Assembly (NCBI GenBank): GCA_013152475.1
Contig: JAADGH010000223.1
Location: forward strand, 23,423 to 87,422
From: Planctomycetota bacterium
GTDB taxonomy: Bacteria; Planctomycetota; Brocadiia; JAADGH01
Reading direction: 5' to 3'
DNA: 64,000 nt
The position numbers were made by a program, and so were the translations under genes. Positions 56,418 through 64,000 of this stretch are shown here, piece by piece (position 1 is the stretch's first letter; each line of letters begins with the position of its first letter). The notes under the pieces are model-generated. The model saw only the letters and a list, made by a program, of their open reading frames with translations, did not search any database and was not told the DNA's origin.

Positions 56418-57198
56418 CGGTCAGCCTGAAGACGAACTTCAGTTTCTTTATGGACGTGACAGGATGGCCGAGCAAGTGCGCCGGAATGAACTGCGCCCGC
56501 CGCACCGCCCCGATGGCCGCTTCGTCCATGCGCGGACAGCCGCCCGACTGGAGCACCTGGATATTACCGCACTCGCCACTGGCCAGGATCGTGATTTTCA
56601 GCACCACCACCCCCTCGCGGCCTCGCCGCCGGCAGCACCGGGGGTATTGCGGCTTCGGCAGATGGGTGGCCACGGCCTTCTTGTCCACGCCCTTCCGGCG
56701 CATGTCCGCGGCGGTCTCCTTCGAGGCGACCGAGTCATGAGGTGCGGGCGTTGCCACCGGCTTCGGCTCGGGTTTCACTTCCTCGACCTGCACGGTCGGG
56801 TTGGGGACATCCGTCAGGCGCTTGTCGATCGGGTCCTCTTCTTCGACACGCACGGCATGGACTTTGATGGGAGGGATCCGGTTGACGACCTGCGCAATCT
56901 CCAACTCCGGCTGAAGCTTGACGGGTTTGATTGGATCGTCGACCTTCTCCGGCTTTTTCGCCCGTTTGATTTTGGGTGTGTGCTTGTCGAGGAATTCGGC
57001 CGGATCGATCTGCCTCTCCGGCTTGGGGGCCTTGCGCGCCTCAGCGCTCTCCTGAGACGGCATCAACGTAAGCACGAGAGCCGACTTGCCGGACTGCAAG
57101 AGCACCTGCGCCTGGGTGGAGAGCCCCGGCGCGAGGAACATGCCTGCGTGCGCCAGCAGCGCGAGCACGGCGGCGATGATGAGGTCATTCCGTCTCAT
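56410..57198 (-). CDS. tonB: TonB energy-transducing protein
   Basis: A 262-residue TonB-type protein with an N-terminal membrane anchor (about residues 7-25), a Pro/Lys/Glu-rich periplasm-spanning linker (about 55-165) and a C-terminal TonB domain ('REGVVVLKITILASGECGNI', 'RAQFIPAHLLGHPVTS'). With ExbB/ExbD it delivers proton-motive force to outer-membrane receptors. It overlaps exbD by 4 nt and the propeller gene by 8 nt. No TonB-dependent receptor gene is in the window. Confidence 0.92.
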   Translation of the reverse strand: MRRNDLIIAAVLALLAHAGMFLAPGLSTQAQVLLQSGKSALVLTLMPSQESAEARKAPKPERQIDPAEFLDKHTPKIKRAKKPEKVDDPIKPVKLQPELEIAQVVNRIPPIKVHAVRVEEEDPIDKRLTDVPNPTVQVEEVKPEPKPVATPAPHDSVASKETAADMRRKGVDKKAVATHLPKPQYPRCCRRRGREGVVVLKITILASGECGNIQVLQSGGCPRMDEAAIGAVRRAQFIPAHLLGHPVTSIKKLKFVFRLTDE

Positions 57199-57623
57199 CG
57201 GGCATTCGGTTTCGTTTTTTGTTTTCGTTTGGCCTGGAACGATACTCGTTCGATGCCGTCCTTGCGGAGCAGATCGAGGACCTCGATTCCCACGCCGAGG
57301 TCGGCGCTTCGGTCGCCGGAGATAAAAACCGGCATGTCCTTTTTGCCTTTGCGTCTGGCCCTGATCTGCTGCGGCAGATCGGCAAGGGCGACGGGCTGCT
57401 TGTTCAGAAAGACCTGGTTCTGCCGATCGATGGAAATGCTGATGTGATCGCGGTCATCCACCTCAGCCGTCGTGGCGGAGGGGAGATCGACCTTGACGCC
57501 GCGGTGAACCGCCATCGACAACATGGCATAGATGAAAAAGACCAGCAGGAGGAAGACGATATCGATCAGCGGGATCATTTCGATCCGTGCGCGCCGATTT
57601 GTGTAGGGGTGGCTCAGTTTCAT
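57195..57623 (-). CDS. exbD: ExbD/TolR biopolymer transport protein
   Basis: A 142-residue single-pass protein with the transmembrane segment 'IEMIPLIDIVFLLLVFFIYA' (about residues 14-33), whose Asp21 is the conserved proton-path residue, and a periplasmic domain ending in a Lys-rich tail. It overlaps exbB (57620) and tonB (57198) by 4 nt each. Confidence 0.93.
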   Translation of the reverse strand: MKLSHPYTNRRARIEMIPLIDIVFLLLVFFIYAMLSMAVHRGVKVDLPSATTAEVDDRDHISISIDRQNQVFLNKQPVALADLPQQIRARRKGKKDMPVFISGDRSADLGVGIEVLDLLRKDGIERVSFQAKRKQKTKPNAR

Positions 57624-58234
57624 TTGCTGTTCTCGATCTCGCCCTTTTGACAGAAGATCTCGATCGAGGTGATGTACTTCTCCATATCGCGCACGGCACG
57701 CTCCACCTTCGTGATTAAGTAGTTGTAGGGCACGAGCGTGAGCAGGGCGACGGTCAGACCCGCCGCCGTCGTGATCAATGCCTGCGCGATGCCGCCCGTG
57801 ACGGCCTTTGGGTCCTCGATGCCGCTTTGACCGAGCAGGTCGAAGGACTCGATGATCCCCATGACCGTCCCGAGAATGCCAAGCAGGGGAGCCATGGTGA
57901 TGATGGTGTCCAAGATCGGCAAACCGCGTCTCATTCGCTCGATGGCGTCGGACGCGGCCATTTCGAGGGCGTTCACGCGGGAGGCGGCGCGATGGCCCAG
58001 GCCATAGTGGACCACCTGAATGAAGGCGTCCTTCGAATCCTTGCCCATTTCCCTCGCTTTGGCCAGATTCCCCTGCTCGGCCTCGCCGAGAATGCTGTCA
58101 AGGAGCTTGCGATCCCGGTTTTTTGCTTCACGGATCCAGAAGATAATCCGCTCGATGATGACCGTAAGCGATACAAATGAGCACAGCAGCAAGGGGTACA
58201 TCACGGGGCCGCCGCACCTGAAGAACTGCAGCAT
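57620..58234 (-). CDS. exbB: ExbB/MotA/TolQ proton channel protein
   Basis: A 204-residue ExbB with helices near residues 10-30, 105-130 and 150-175 ('PILDTIITMAPLLGILGTVM', 'GIAQALITTAAGLTVALLTL'), the MotA/ExbB signature. Of the tandem ATGs, 58234 has the better spacing (6 nt) from AGGAG; 58237 is the alternative. A longer in-frame reading to 58435 runs through the riboswitch terminator and is not used. It is the first gene of the riboswitch-controlled operon. Confidence 0.93.
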   Translation of the reverse strand: MLQFFRCGGPVMYPLLLCSFVSLTVIIERIIFWIREAKNRDRKLLDSILGEAEQGNLAKAREMGKDSKDAFIQVVHYGLGHRAASRVNALEMAASDAIERMRRGLPILDTIITMAPLLGILGTVMGIIESFDLLGQSGIEDPKAVTGGIAQALITTAAGLTVALLTLVPYNYLITKVERAVRDMEKYITSIEIFCQKGEIENSK

Positions 58235-58354
58235 CATACACTCCTGGCAGAGACTCGCCGACAACAACACACGAGTAACATTATCTTGAAAACCGTGCCA
58301 CCGGTCCAGAGATTTTTTGCGTTGCTCCCGCAGCGATCTTGGTCGTCCCCAAGC

Positions 58355-58393
58355 AAAAAACCCCGATACCTCCGCCGGGAGGATATCGGGGTT
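58355..58393 (-). terminator. Intrinsic terminator downstream of the cobalamin riboswitch
   Basis: On the minus strand AACCCCGATA pairs with TATCGGGGTT, with an inner CCTCC/GGAGG stem and one bulged base, followed at once by a T tract (58355-58360 read in reverse). It sits 51 nt after the riboswitch and about 120 nt before exbB: the right place for transcription attenuation when cobalamin is bound. Confidence 0.88.
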
Positions 58394-58444
58394 CAACATC
58401 ACAAGCACCTTCACTCTCCCGTCCTCGGAGATCATCGTGAAGCA

Positions 58445-58617
58445 CTCGCGGGCAGGTCTTCTGGCTCCCGGATCACCCTACTCACCGCCCCTTCCCGCCT
58501 CGGTTCAAGGAGGCAGTGGGCCTTGCGGCTTTCGTTCCCGGTTACAGCAGCGGGCCTGCGATGGCTTTACACCATCTTCCCTCTTGGCGCCTTTTCGATA
58601 CGGCGCACACCCGCAAG
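58445..58617 (-). promoter_or_regulatory. Cobalamin (B12) riboswitch
   Basis: A minus-strand leader with the class hallmarks: the B12 box GCCAGAAGACCTGCC (58451-58465), the core GCTGTAACCGG (58538-58548), a 'GGGAAGG' element, and a closing P1 helix, CTTGCGGG (58610-58617) with CCCGCGAG (58445-58452). A hairpin, GCGCC...GGCGC (about 58586-58606), is an early paired element. A class-typical terminator follows. It should repress the exbB-to-ecfT genes when adenosyl- or another cobalamin is plentiful. Confidence 0.93.
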
Positions 58618-58656
58618 TGGCAACAAGATTATGATTTGCCCTCTTGTATTTATCCA

Positions 58657-58685
58657 AGTTTACGGAACGGCAACGAGACTGTCAA
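58657..58685 (-). promoter_or_regulatory. Promoter of the riboswitch-controlled operon
   Basis: Minus-strand TTGACA (58680-58685), a 17-nt spacer and TAAACT (58657-58662), about 33 nt before the riboswitch P1 helix. The predicted leader to exbB is about 415 nt. Confidence 0.75.
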
Positions 58686-58733
58686 GGAGAATGTTTCGGA
58701 TCTTTTGCGGCGCCGAGCCGCAGCAGTACACTC

Positions 58734-59414
58734 TTACCGTTCGTCTTCGGCAAGCTCCGGCTCTTCCTCAAAAACATCGCGAATCGGGCACACGTCGCAG
58801 CGCGGTTTTCGGCGCTTGCAGATCATCTTGCCGAGCATGACAAGCAGGGCGTGATACTCGTTGTAGATCGCCACATCCTCTGGCAAGTTGTCCGTAAAGA
58901 ACTCGGCTACTTCGTCATAGGTGGCCTCTTCGAGGATGAGACGATGCCGACGGCAGATTCGATACGTGTAGGCATCCACGACGAAGACCGGCAGGCCCCC
59001 TGCATACAGCAGAATCGAGTCGGCGGTCTCCGGCCCGATGCCCTTCACCGACAGGAGGTCCTCCCGCAGGGACTGAACACTGCGCTCGAACATCGCCTCG
59101 AGGTCCCCCTCAAACTCCCGGCAGACCCACTCGACGAATGCCTTCAGCCGTTTCGCCTTGATATTGAAATAGCCGGACGGCTTGATCAAGCGCGCAAGGG
59201 TCCGCAGGTTCACATCGCGCAGTCGCGCCAGGTCCAGCATGTCCGCTTGTTTCAGGTTTCGGATCGCCTTCTCCACATTGGTCCAGTTCGTGTTCTGCGT
59301 GAGGATTGCCCCGACGGCGATTTCGAGGGGCGTGTCGCCCGGCCACCAGTGCTGGGACCCGAAGGCGGCAAGAAGGGCGTTGTAGACCTTCGTCAGAAGA
59401 TCATTGTTTTTCAT
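58734..59414 (-). CDS. Endonuclease III-related HhH-GPD DNA glycosylase
   Basis: A 226-residue HhH-GPD glycosylase-fold protein for base-excision repair. The hairpin motif is 'LLSVKGIGPETADSILLYA' and the catalytic Asp is in 'FVVDAYTYRICRR'. Glu replaces the EndoIII lyase Lys (GxGxKTA), as in MagIII/MpgII-type 3-methyladenine glycosylases, so it is probably monofunctional. The usual C-terminal [4Fe-4S] loop C-X6-C-X2-C-X5-C is incomplete: 'CKRRKPRCDVCPIRDVF' has only three Cys. It lies just upstream of the riboswitch operon but has its own start signals. Confidence 0.85.
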   Translation of the reverse strand: MKNNDLLTKVYNALLAAFGSQHWWPGDTPLEIAVGAILTQNTNWTNVEKAIRNLKQADMLDLARLRDVNLRTLARLIKPSGYFNIKAKRLKAFVEWVCREFEGDLEAMFERSVQSLREDLLSVKGIGPETADSILLYAGGLPVFVVDAYTYRICRRHRLILEEATYDEVAEFFTDNLPEDVAIYNEYHALLVMLGKMICKRRKPRCDVCPIRDVFEEEPELAEDER

Positions 59415-59424
59415 GGCTTTCTCA

Positions 59425-59452
59425 TTGAAGAAGGGTCCGCATCTGGTATAAT
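59425..59452 (+). promoter_or_regulatory. Promoter of the DUF3108-rtcA run
   Basis: TTGAAG (59425-59430), a 16-nt spacer and perfect TATAAT (59447-59452). Confidence 0.6.
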
Positions 59453-59506
59453 GGGACAGTTGTTAAGTTGCTACCGTGGGTCATGTCTGCACTTCGCGAG
59501 TTTCAT

Positions 59507-60343
59507 ATGGCCAGAATTACCCGTCGCGTCCTGCTTCTGCTGAGCTGCCTTTCCACGCTGTGTATCGCCCAGAAAGCGCCGCAGGAGCGTCCCGTCAAGA
59601 TCCCAGACTACCAGATCCAGCACGTTCCTTTCAAGTCCGGCGAGAAGGCAACCTATCAGTTCGGCTGGAACGGCATCCCTTCGGCCAGCGGCTGGGCCAA
59701 GGTGACCACCCGGAAATGGCAGGGGAAAGAATACTACCTGGTCGAGGTCTCCACACGGACAAACCCGCTGGTCGAGCTGTTGTGGAAGATGCGCGACCAC
59801 GGCTGGACGCTGGTGGACAAAGACACGCTGCTCCCGCACCGGCACGAGTTCTATCGTCAGGAAAACGAGCACCGGACGAAACATGTGGTCCTCTTCGATC
59901 GGGTCGCGAAGGTTGCCCTGTGCGTCCGGGAAAAACTCGACAAAAACATAACCGACAAGATCAAACTCAGTTACCAGTTCGGCTTCGATCCCATCAGCCT
60001 CTCCTATTTCCTCCGCGGCTTCGACTGGAAAGTGGGCGACGTTCGACGGGTGGAGCTGATCGAGGACAACGACAAGTATCTCTTCACCATGAAGGCCGTT
60101 GCCAAGGAACGGATCACCGTCGCCGCCGGAACGTTCGACGCCATTAAGTTGGAGCCGACCATCAAGAAGCTCACCGGCAGAAAACGCAAAGGAGGCGGAA
60201 AGATCAAGAAGGCCAACATCTGGGTGACCGATGACAAACGCCATATCCCGATCAAACTGAAAAGCAAGGTCTTCATCGGTCATATCTATGGCGACCTCAT
60301 CAAGCTCGAAAACGTGGAAGAAGGCCGGCCGAAAGCAAAATGA
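59507..60343 (+). CDS. DUF3108 family exported protein
   Basis: A 278-residue protein with a signal peptide ('RRVLLLLSCLSTLCIAQ', about residues 5-22) and a DUF3108 domain ('GEKATYQFGWNGIPSASGWA', 'LSYFLRGFDWKVGDVRRVEL'). It has a LolA/LppX-like beta pattern but no known role. Start choice: ATG 59507 gives a standard signal; ATG 59483 or TTG 59468 would add 8 or 13 residues. It overlaps rtcA by 4 nt (ATGA). Confidence 0.8.
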   Translation: MARITRRVLLLLSCLSTLCIAQKAPQERPVKIPDYQIQHVPFKSGEKATYQFGWNGIPSASGWAKVTTRKWQGKEYYLVEVSTRTNPLVELLWKMRDHGWTLVDKDTLLPHRHEFYRQENEHRTKHVVLFDRVAKVALCVREKLDKNITDKIKLSYQFGFDPISLSYFLRGFDWKVGDVRRVELIEDNDKYLFTMKAVAKERITVAAGTFDAIKLEPTIKKLTGRKRKGGGKIKKANIWVTDDKRHIPIKLKSKVFIGHIYGDLIKLENVEEGRPKAK

Positions 60344-61395
60344 CGGGGGATAGCATCCACATCGACGGCTCCTTTGGTGAGGGGGGCGGTCAAATCCTGC
60401 GAACGTCGCTCGCGCTCTCCTGCATCACCGGCAGGCCCTTCGAGATCACCAACATCCGCGCCAACCGAAGCAAGCCCGGCCTGCGACCGCAGCACCTCCA
60501 GTGCGTCCACGCCGCGGCCCAGATCACCCACGCCGACGTCATGGGCGCCAAGGTGGGGTCGTCGCGGGTCTCCCTCGCCCCCGGCCCCATCCGGGCAGGC
60601 GACTACCGTTTTGACATCGGCACGGCGGGCTCGACCTCGCTCGTCCTTCACACGATCATCTTCCCCCTCGCCCTTGCCGACGGGCCTTCGTCCGTCACCA
60701 TCACCGGCGGCACGCATGTCCCCTTCGCACCGTGCTTTCACTATCTCGAACAGCAATGGGCCCCCGCTCTGGGGACCTTGGGATTCCATCTCTCTCTGTG
60801 CATGAAATCCGCGGGCTATTACCCGGCGGGCGGCGGGCGAATATCGGCGGGCATCACGCCGGCCGAAGGCCTCTCTCCGTTGACGCTGACCGACCGGGGC
60901 GGCCTCGTCAAGGTTCGCATCCTCTCGGTCGTGTCGAACCTTCCCGGTCCTATCGCCCAACGCCAGGCGGTTCAAGCGGAAAAAAAACTCGTCAAGCAAA
61001 AACGCCCGGTGGAGGTGGAGATCGCGGACCTTCCCTCGCCCGGCAAGGGGACCATGCTTTTCCTCCAAGCCCGGTTCGAGCGCTCCGAGGCGTGCTTTTT
61101 CGGGTTGGGGGCCATTGGCAAACGCGCCGAGCGTGTGGCCGATGAGGCGTGTGCACAGCTTCTCAGTTTCCTCCGGACCGAGGGGGCCGTCGACCGATTC
61201 CTGGCCGACCAGTTGCTCGTGCCTCTGTCGCTCGCATCGGGCGAGTCGCGCTTCACCACCGAGCGCATCACACAGCACCTGCTGACCAACGCTGAGGTGA
61301 TCCGGATGTTCCTGCCCTCGGAGGTCCACATCGAAGGTGAGTTGAACCAGCCGGGTACAGTGACCGTTCGCGGCAGGGGGTGGAGGGCGGAATGA
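60340..61395 (+). CDS. rtcA: RNA 3'-terminal phosphate cyclase
   Basis: A 351-residue RtcA that converts RNA 3'-phosphate to a 2',3'-cyclic phosphate using ATP. It has 'GSFGEGGGQILRTSLALSC' at the start, the hydrophobic core 'ALGTLGFHLSLCMKSAGYYP' and, near the end, 'GAVDRFLADQLLVPLSLA' and the catalytic-His region 'TTERITQHLLTNAEVIRMF'. No rtcB or rtcR gene is adjacent, unlike in E. coli. It is coupled to genes on both sides by ATGA overlaps. Confidence 0.95.
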   Translation: MTGDSIHIDGSFGEGGGQILRTSLALSCITGRPFEITNIRANRSKPGLRPQHLQCVHAAAQITHADVMGAKVGSSRVSLAPGPIRAGDYRFDIGTAGSTSLVLHTIIFPLALADGPSSVTITGGTHVPFAPCFHYLEQQWAPALGTLGFHLSLCMKSAGYYPAGGGRISAGITPAEGLSPLTLTDRGGLVKVRILSVVSNLPGPIAQRQAVQAEKKLVKQKRPVEVEIADLPSPGKGTMLFLQARFERSEACFFGLGAIGKRAERVADEACAQLLSFLRTEGAVDRFLADQLLVPLSLASGESRFTTERITQHLLTNAEVIRMFLPSEVHIEGELNQPGTVTVRGRGWRAE

Positions 61396-63095
61396 AAAAG
61401 CCATCCGTCATTCGCATCGCAATCCTTACTGTCCTGCTCACCGCCTTGGCTGTGCTCGTGAAGGAATTTGCCATTCCGTGGCTGACCGAGTCCTCCGACA
61501 CACGCAAAGCAGAGCAACTGCTCGGCCGGATTCTGGCGACCTACCCGCTCACCGCCAATTCGGCCAAGAGGGGGGAAGCGCCATTGGCCGCGGGCGATCT
61601 GCTCGTGGCCACCAGCCGGTTGATCCAGTACGGTGAGGCCGCCGTTCCACCCCTGATCGCGCTGTTAAACAATGACAACCCGGCCCGCGTGCGCTTTGGG
61701 GTCGAGTATCTCAGCAGGATCGGCGGGGCTGCTGTGCCGGAGTTGGTGCGCCTTCTCCACAAGGGCAAACCCTCCGCCCGGGCGGCCGCTGCCGATGCCT
61801 TGGGCCGGATCTGCGACCCCGAGTCGATGGACGCACTCATTGCTGCACTATCCGATCCCTCGCCCTCGGTCCGCGAAGCGGTGCTCTACGCCATCTCGGC
61901 TATGCCCGACGAGCGCGCCGTTGCGCCGCTTGTGAAACTCCTGAAGGATCCCGACCCCGAGCTTCGCGCGGCAGCATGCTCCGTGCTGAGAATTGCAGGC
62001 GACGAACGGGTTGCAAGAGACCTGATTGTGGCCCTCTCCGACGAATCGGCCGAGGTGAGGGAAAATGCGGCCCTCGCCCTCGGGGAGATTGCCGCCCCCG
62101 AAGCGCGCGACCAGCTCGTCGCCCTTCTGAGCGACCCTAACGAAAATGTCCGCTATGCCGCCGCTGTTGCACTGGGAGCGATGCCCACACCCAGGGCTAC
62201 GGATGCCTTGATTAAGGCATTGAAAGACGCCTATCCCCCCGTGCGACGGGCTGCGGCGCGGACCCTCGGCAAAACCGGCGACCCAAAGGCCGCCGAGGTC
62301 CTGATCAAGGCCCTCACAGACGTGCGGCCCGCCCCGCCGTTCCGTTCGTCGGGGACAGAACCATCCAAACCGGTCGCCTCCGCTGCAGCCGGGGCCCTCG
62401 GCGACCTCAAGGCCGAGGAAGCGGTTGATCCCCTGATCCATGCCGCCTGCTCTCTCGATCCGAATATCCACTGCGCCGCCATCACCGCCCTCGGCAAGAT
62501 CGGCAGTGTGAAAGCTGCGCCCACCCTTCTAAAATACCTCGTCAATCAGCCCCCCGAAATGATCATCGCCGCCGCCATTGCCCTGGGCCGGATCGCAGCC
62601 CCGACCTCACTGCCCGAGGTCCGGAAGATTGCAGAGCAATCCGACAATCCCGCGACCCGGCTCGCCTGCAACTATGTGCTCTACAAGCTGGGGCAGCAGG
62701 ATAGGCTGAAGGAGGTGCTGCCGAGTCCAGAGCAGGCCCCGCAGCCCATCTCCCTGGAACGGGCCGATCTCCTGGCCACAATCAAGAGACCCGAGGCGGT
62801 GGCAGCCCTTGCCGCCGGCATCGGCCAAGACGAGTCTGAAGAAACGGCTGCTTGCGTGGAGGCGCTGGGGCGCATCGGCACTGAGGCCGCAATAGCGGAG
62901 CTCGTGAAGGCATTGGCCCAGGCCGAATCCGCCACATTGAAATGCGCCATTATCAGAGCGCTGGCGGACATCGGCGCCCCCGCCGCCCTCGAAGCCATCG
63001 AGGGAGCAACCGAAGACAACGCCTTCTTCGTCCGTAGAGAAGCGAAGCGGGCATTGAGGATCGCCCATATGCAACGACAGGAGAAAACGCCATGA
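61392..63095 (+). CDS. HEAT-repeat protein with N-terminal membrane anchor
   Basis: A 567-residue protein. One transmembrane helix (about residues 7-26) is followed by about 14 HEAT units to the end, for example 'VRENAALALGEIAAPEARDQ' and 'VRRAAARTLGKTGDPKAAEV'. It has the same layout as the pair at 7-9.4 kb and is likely a periplasmic scaffold. ATG 61392 has GGAGGGCGG upstream and overlaps the rtcA stop. Confidence 0.85.
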   Translation: MKKPSVIRIAILTVLLTALAVLVKEFAIPWLTESSDTRKAEQLLGRILATYPLTANSAKRGEAPLAAGDLLVATSRLIQYGEAAVPPLIALLNNDNPARVRFGVEYLSRIGGAAVPELVRLLHKGKPSARAAAADALGRICDPESMDALIAALSDPSPSVREAVLYAISAMPDERAVAPLVKLLKDPDPELRAAACSVLRIAGDERVARDLIVALSDESAEVRENAALALGEIAAPEARDQLVALLSDPNENVRYAAAVALGAMPTPRATDALIKALKDAYPPVRRAAARTLGKTGDPKAAEVLIKALTDVRPAPPFRSSGTEPSKPVASAAAGALGDLKAEEAVDPLIHAACSLDPNIHCAAITALGKIGSVKAAPTLLKYLVNQPPEMIIAAAIALGRIAAPTSLPEVRKIAEQSDNPATRLACNYVLYKLGQQDRLKEVLPSPEQAPQPISLERADLLATIKRPEAVAALAAGIGQDESEETAACVEALGRIGTEAAIAELVKALAQAESATLKCAIIRALADIGAPAALEAIEGATEDNAFFVRREAKRALRIAHMQRQEKTP

Positions 63096-64000
63096 GCAAA
63101 ATCGGAATCATCGGGATGGGAAGCCGCGCACACGCACACGCCAAGGCCATTGCCGAGGCGGATGGCATGGAACTGGCCGGCATCGCCGAGATCGACGAGA
63201 AGAAGCGCAAGGAAGCCGCAGAGAAGTACGACACGAAGACATACGAGGACTACAACGACCTGATCGCCTCGGGACTGGACGCCGTCATCATCGTCACCCC
63301 GGGGTTCGTCCATCGCGAGCCGGCCATCGCTGCCGCCGAGGCGGGCATTCACATCCTCTGCGAGAAGCCCATCGCCCTGAAGCTCGAAGACGCCGATGCC
63401 ATGATCGACGCCGTCGAGGAGGCCGGTGTGAAGATGCTTGTCGGCTTCGTGCCGCCGTACGATGCGCAATGGGCCACACTGCGGAAGGTCTTCCAGTCCG
63501 GAAAGATCGGCGACCTCGTCTACTGCTGGACCCGACGGCTCGGCAACTTCCCCCTGAAGGGCTGGGACGAGCGCCGCCGGCAGGGCCACTGGCGCATGAG
63601 CCAGGAGCTCAGCGGCGGGCGCGTCATGGAGATGAGCTCCCACGACGTGGGGTGGCTGTGCCAGATCGGCGGGGACGTGGTGGAGGTCCACTCGAAGCTC
63701 GCCATCTTCAGTCCCGGTGTCGAGACGGACGAGCTGAACGTGAACATGCTGACCTTCGAGAAGGCCTTCGGCACGCTGGTCATGTGCAAGGCGCCGACGG
63801 GCATCAACGAAAACTCCATCGGCATCATGGGCACGAAGGGGAGCATTGCGGTTCGGCAGGGCAAGATCATCCACCGGATGATGGACGAGCCGGAGGAGGA
63901 GCTCCCCGTCGAGCCGTGCGATTCCCTGCACGAGCACTTCTTCAAGTGCCTCACCACCGACGAGCAGCCCCTCACCGACGGCTGGACCGGCCGCCAGGCC
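63092..64000 (+). CDS. Gfo/Idh/MocA-family oxidoreductase, 3' truncated
   Basis: The first 303 residues of an NAD(P)-dependent sugar-type oxidoreductase: the Rossmann motif 'KIGIIGMGSRAHAHAKAIAE' at the N-terminus and the family signature 'ILCEKPIAL' (about residue 95). The frame is open to the window end. There is no Tat signal, so it should be cytoplasmic. ATG 63092 follows CAGGAG and overlaps the HEAT gene by 4 nt. The sugar substrate cannot be predicted. Confidence 0.9.
   Translation, partial: MSKIGIIGMGSRAHAHAKAIAEADGMELAGIAEIDEKKRKEAAEKYDTKTYEDYNDLIASGLDAVIIVTPGFVHREPAIAAAEAGIHILCEKPIALKLEDADAMIDAVEEAGVKMLVGFVPPYDAQWATLRKVFQSGKIGDLVYCWTRRLGNFPLKGWDERRRQGHWRMSQELSGGRVMEMSSHDVGWLCQIGGDVVEVHSKLAIFSPGVETDELNVNMLTFEKAFGTLVMCKAPTGINENSIGIMGTKGSIAVRQGKIIHRMMDEPEEELPVEPCDSLHEHFFKCLTTDEQPLTDGWTGRQA

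Overview
The window is one stretch of GC-rich bacterial chromosome with long, tightly packed gene runs, many ATGA-type stop/start overlaps, and no plasmid, phage or transposase genes. It is clearly from a diderm bacterium: there is a TonB/ExbB/ExbD set, an RND pump with its adaptor, several HlyD-type adaptors and many lipoproteins. A DUF1571 protein, a secreted di-haem protein of the hydrazine-synthase-alpha-like (HzsA-related) type, a Tat-exported DUF362 protein, a sulfatase remnant, HEAT-repeat proteins and the familiar 'CCACAGAGAACAC' spacer repeat together suggest a planctomycete or a neighbouring uncultured phylum such as Hydrogenedentota or Sumerlaeota. No rRNA is present, so this is a guess from gene content.

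Left third (1-20.4 kb). A truncated RND adaptor and its inner-membrane pump are followed by a YihY/BrkB membrane protein, a radical SAM DNA-repair-type protein, two HEAT-repeat proteins, an ABC1/UbiB-type kinase and tRNA-Thr(CGT). Next come a lipoprotein and a small signalling pair: a STAS antagonist and a PilZ-HATPase fusion. The minus strand then carries an exported zinc-ribbon protein, a cupin lipoprotein, a small secreted ORF, a 2-oxoacid dehydrogenase E2, nnrD, larB, tsaD, an S41 protease and tRNA-Phe(GAA).

Middle (20.4-43.1 kb). An HzsA-related di-haem gene and a decayed sulfatase lie between two imperfect ~60-bp direct repeats about 4 kb apart. They are followed by a Tat-exported DUF362 protein, a deacetylase-like protein, a coupled operon of three different HlyD-type adaptors plus a MacB-type ABC transporter, DUF502 and DUF445 membrane proteins, an ABC exporter with its own adaptor, and the coupled operon tsaC-rpiB-sigma-54 activator.

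Right third (43.1-64 kb). A DUF1571 protein is followed by a minus-strand run of 12 genes read from about 58.7 kb down to 44.1 kb. It begins with a strong promoter, a well-formed cobalamin riboswitch and an intrinsic terminator. Then come exbB, exbD, tonB, a beta-propeller lipoprotein, an unusual ECF S-component-like protein with a large lipoprotein domain, a tandem EcfA ATPase and EcfT. Downstream are a DUF1638-hydantoinase A fusion, sucC, sucD and ferredoxin and alpha subunits of a 2-oxoacid:ferredoxin oxidoreductase. I read the first seven genes as a candidate single-operon corrinoid (or cobalt) uptake route that combines outer-membrane energisation with inner-membrane ECF import; this is the most interesting system in the window. 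The plus strand then ends with a coupled run: DUF3108 protein, rtcA, a HEAT-repeat protein and a truncated Gfo/Idh/MocA oxidoreductase.
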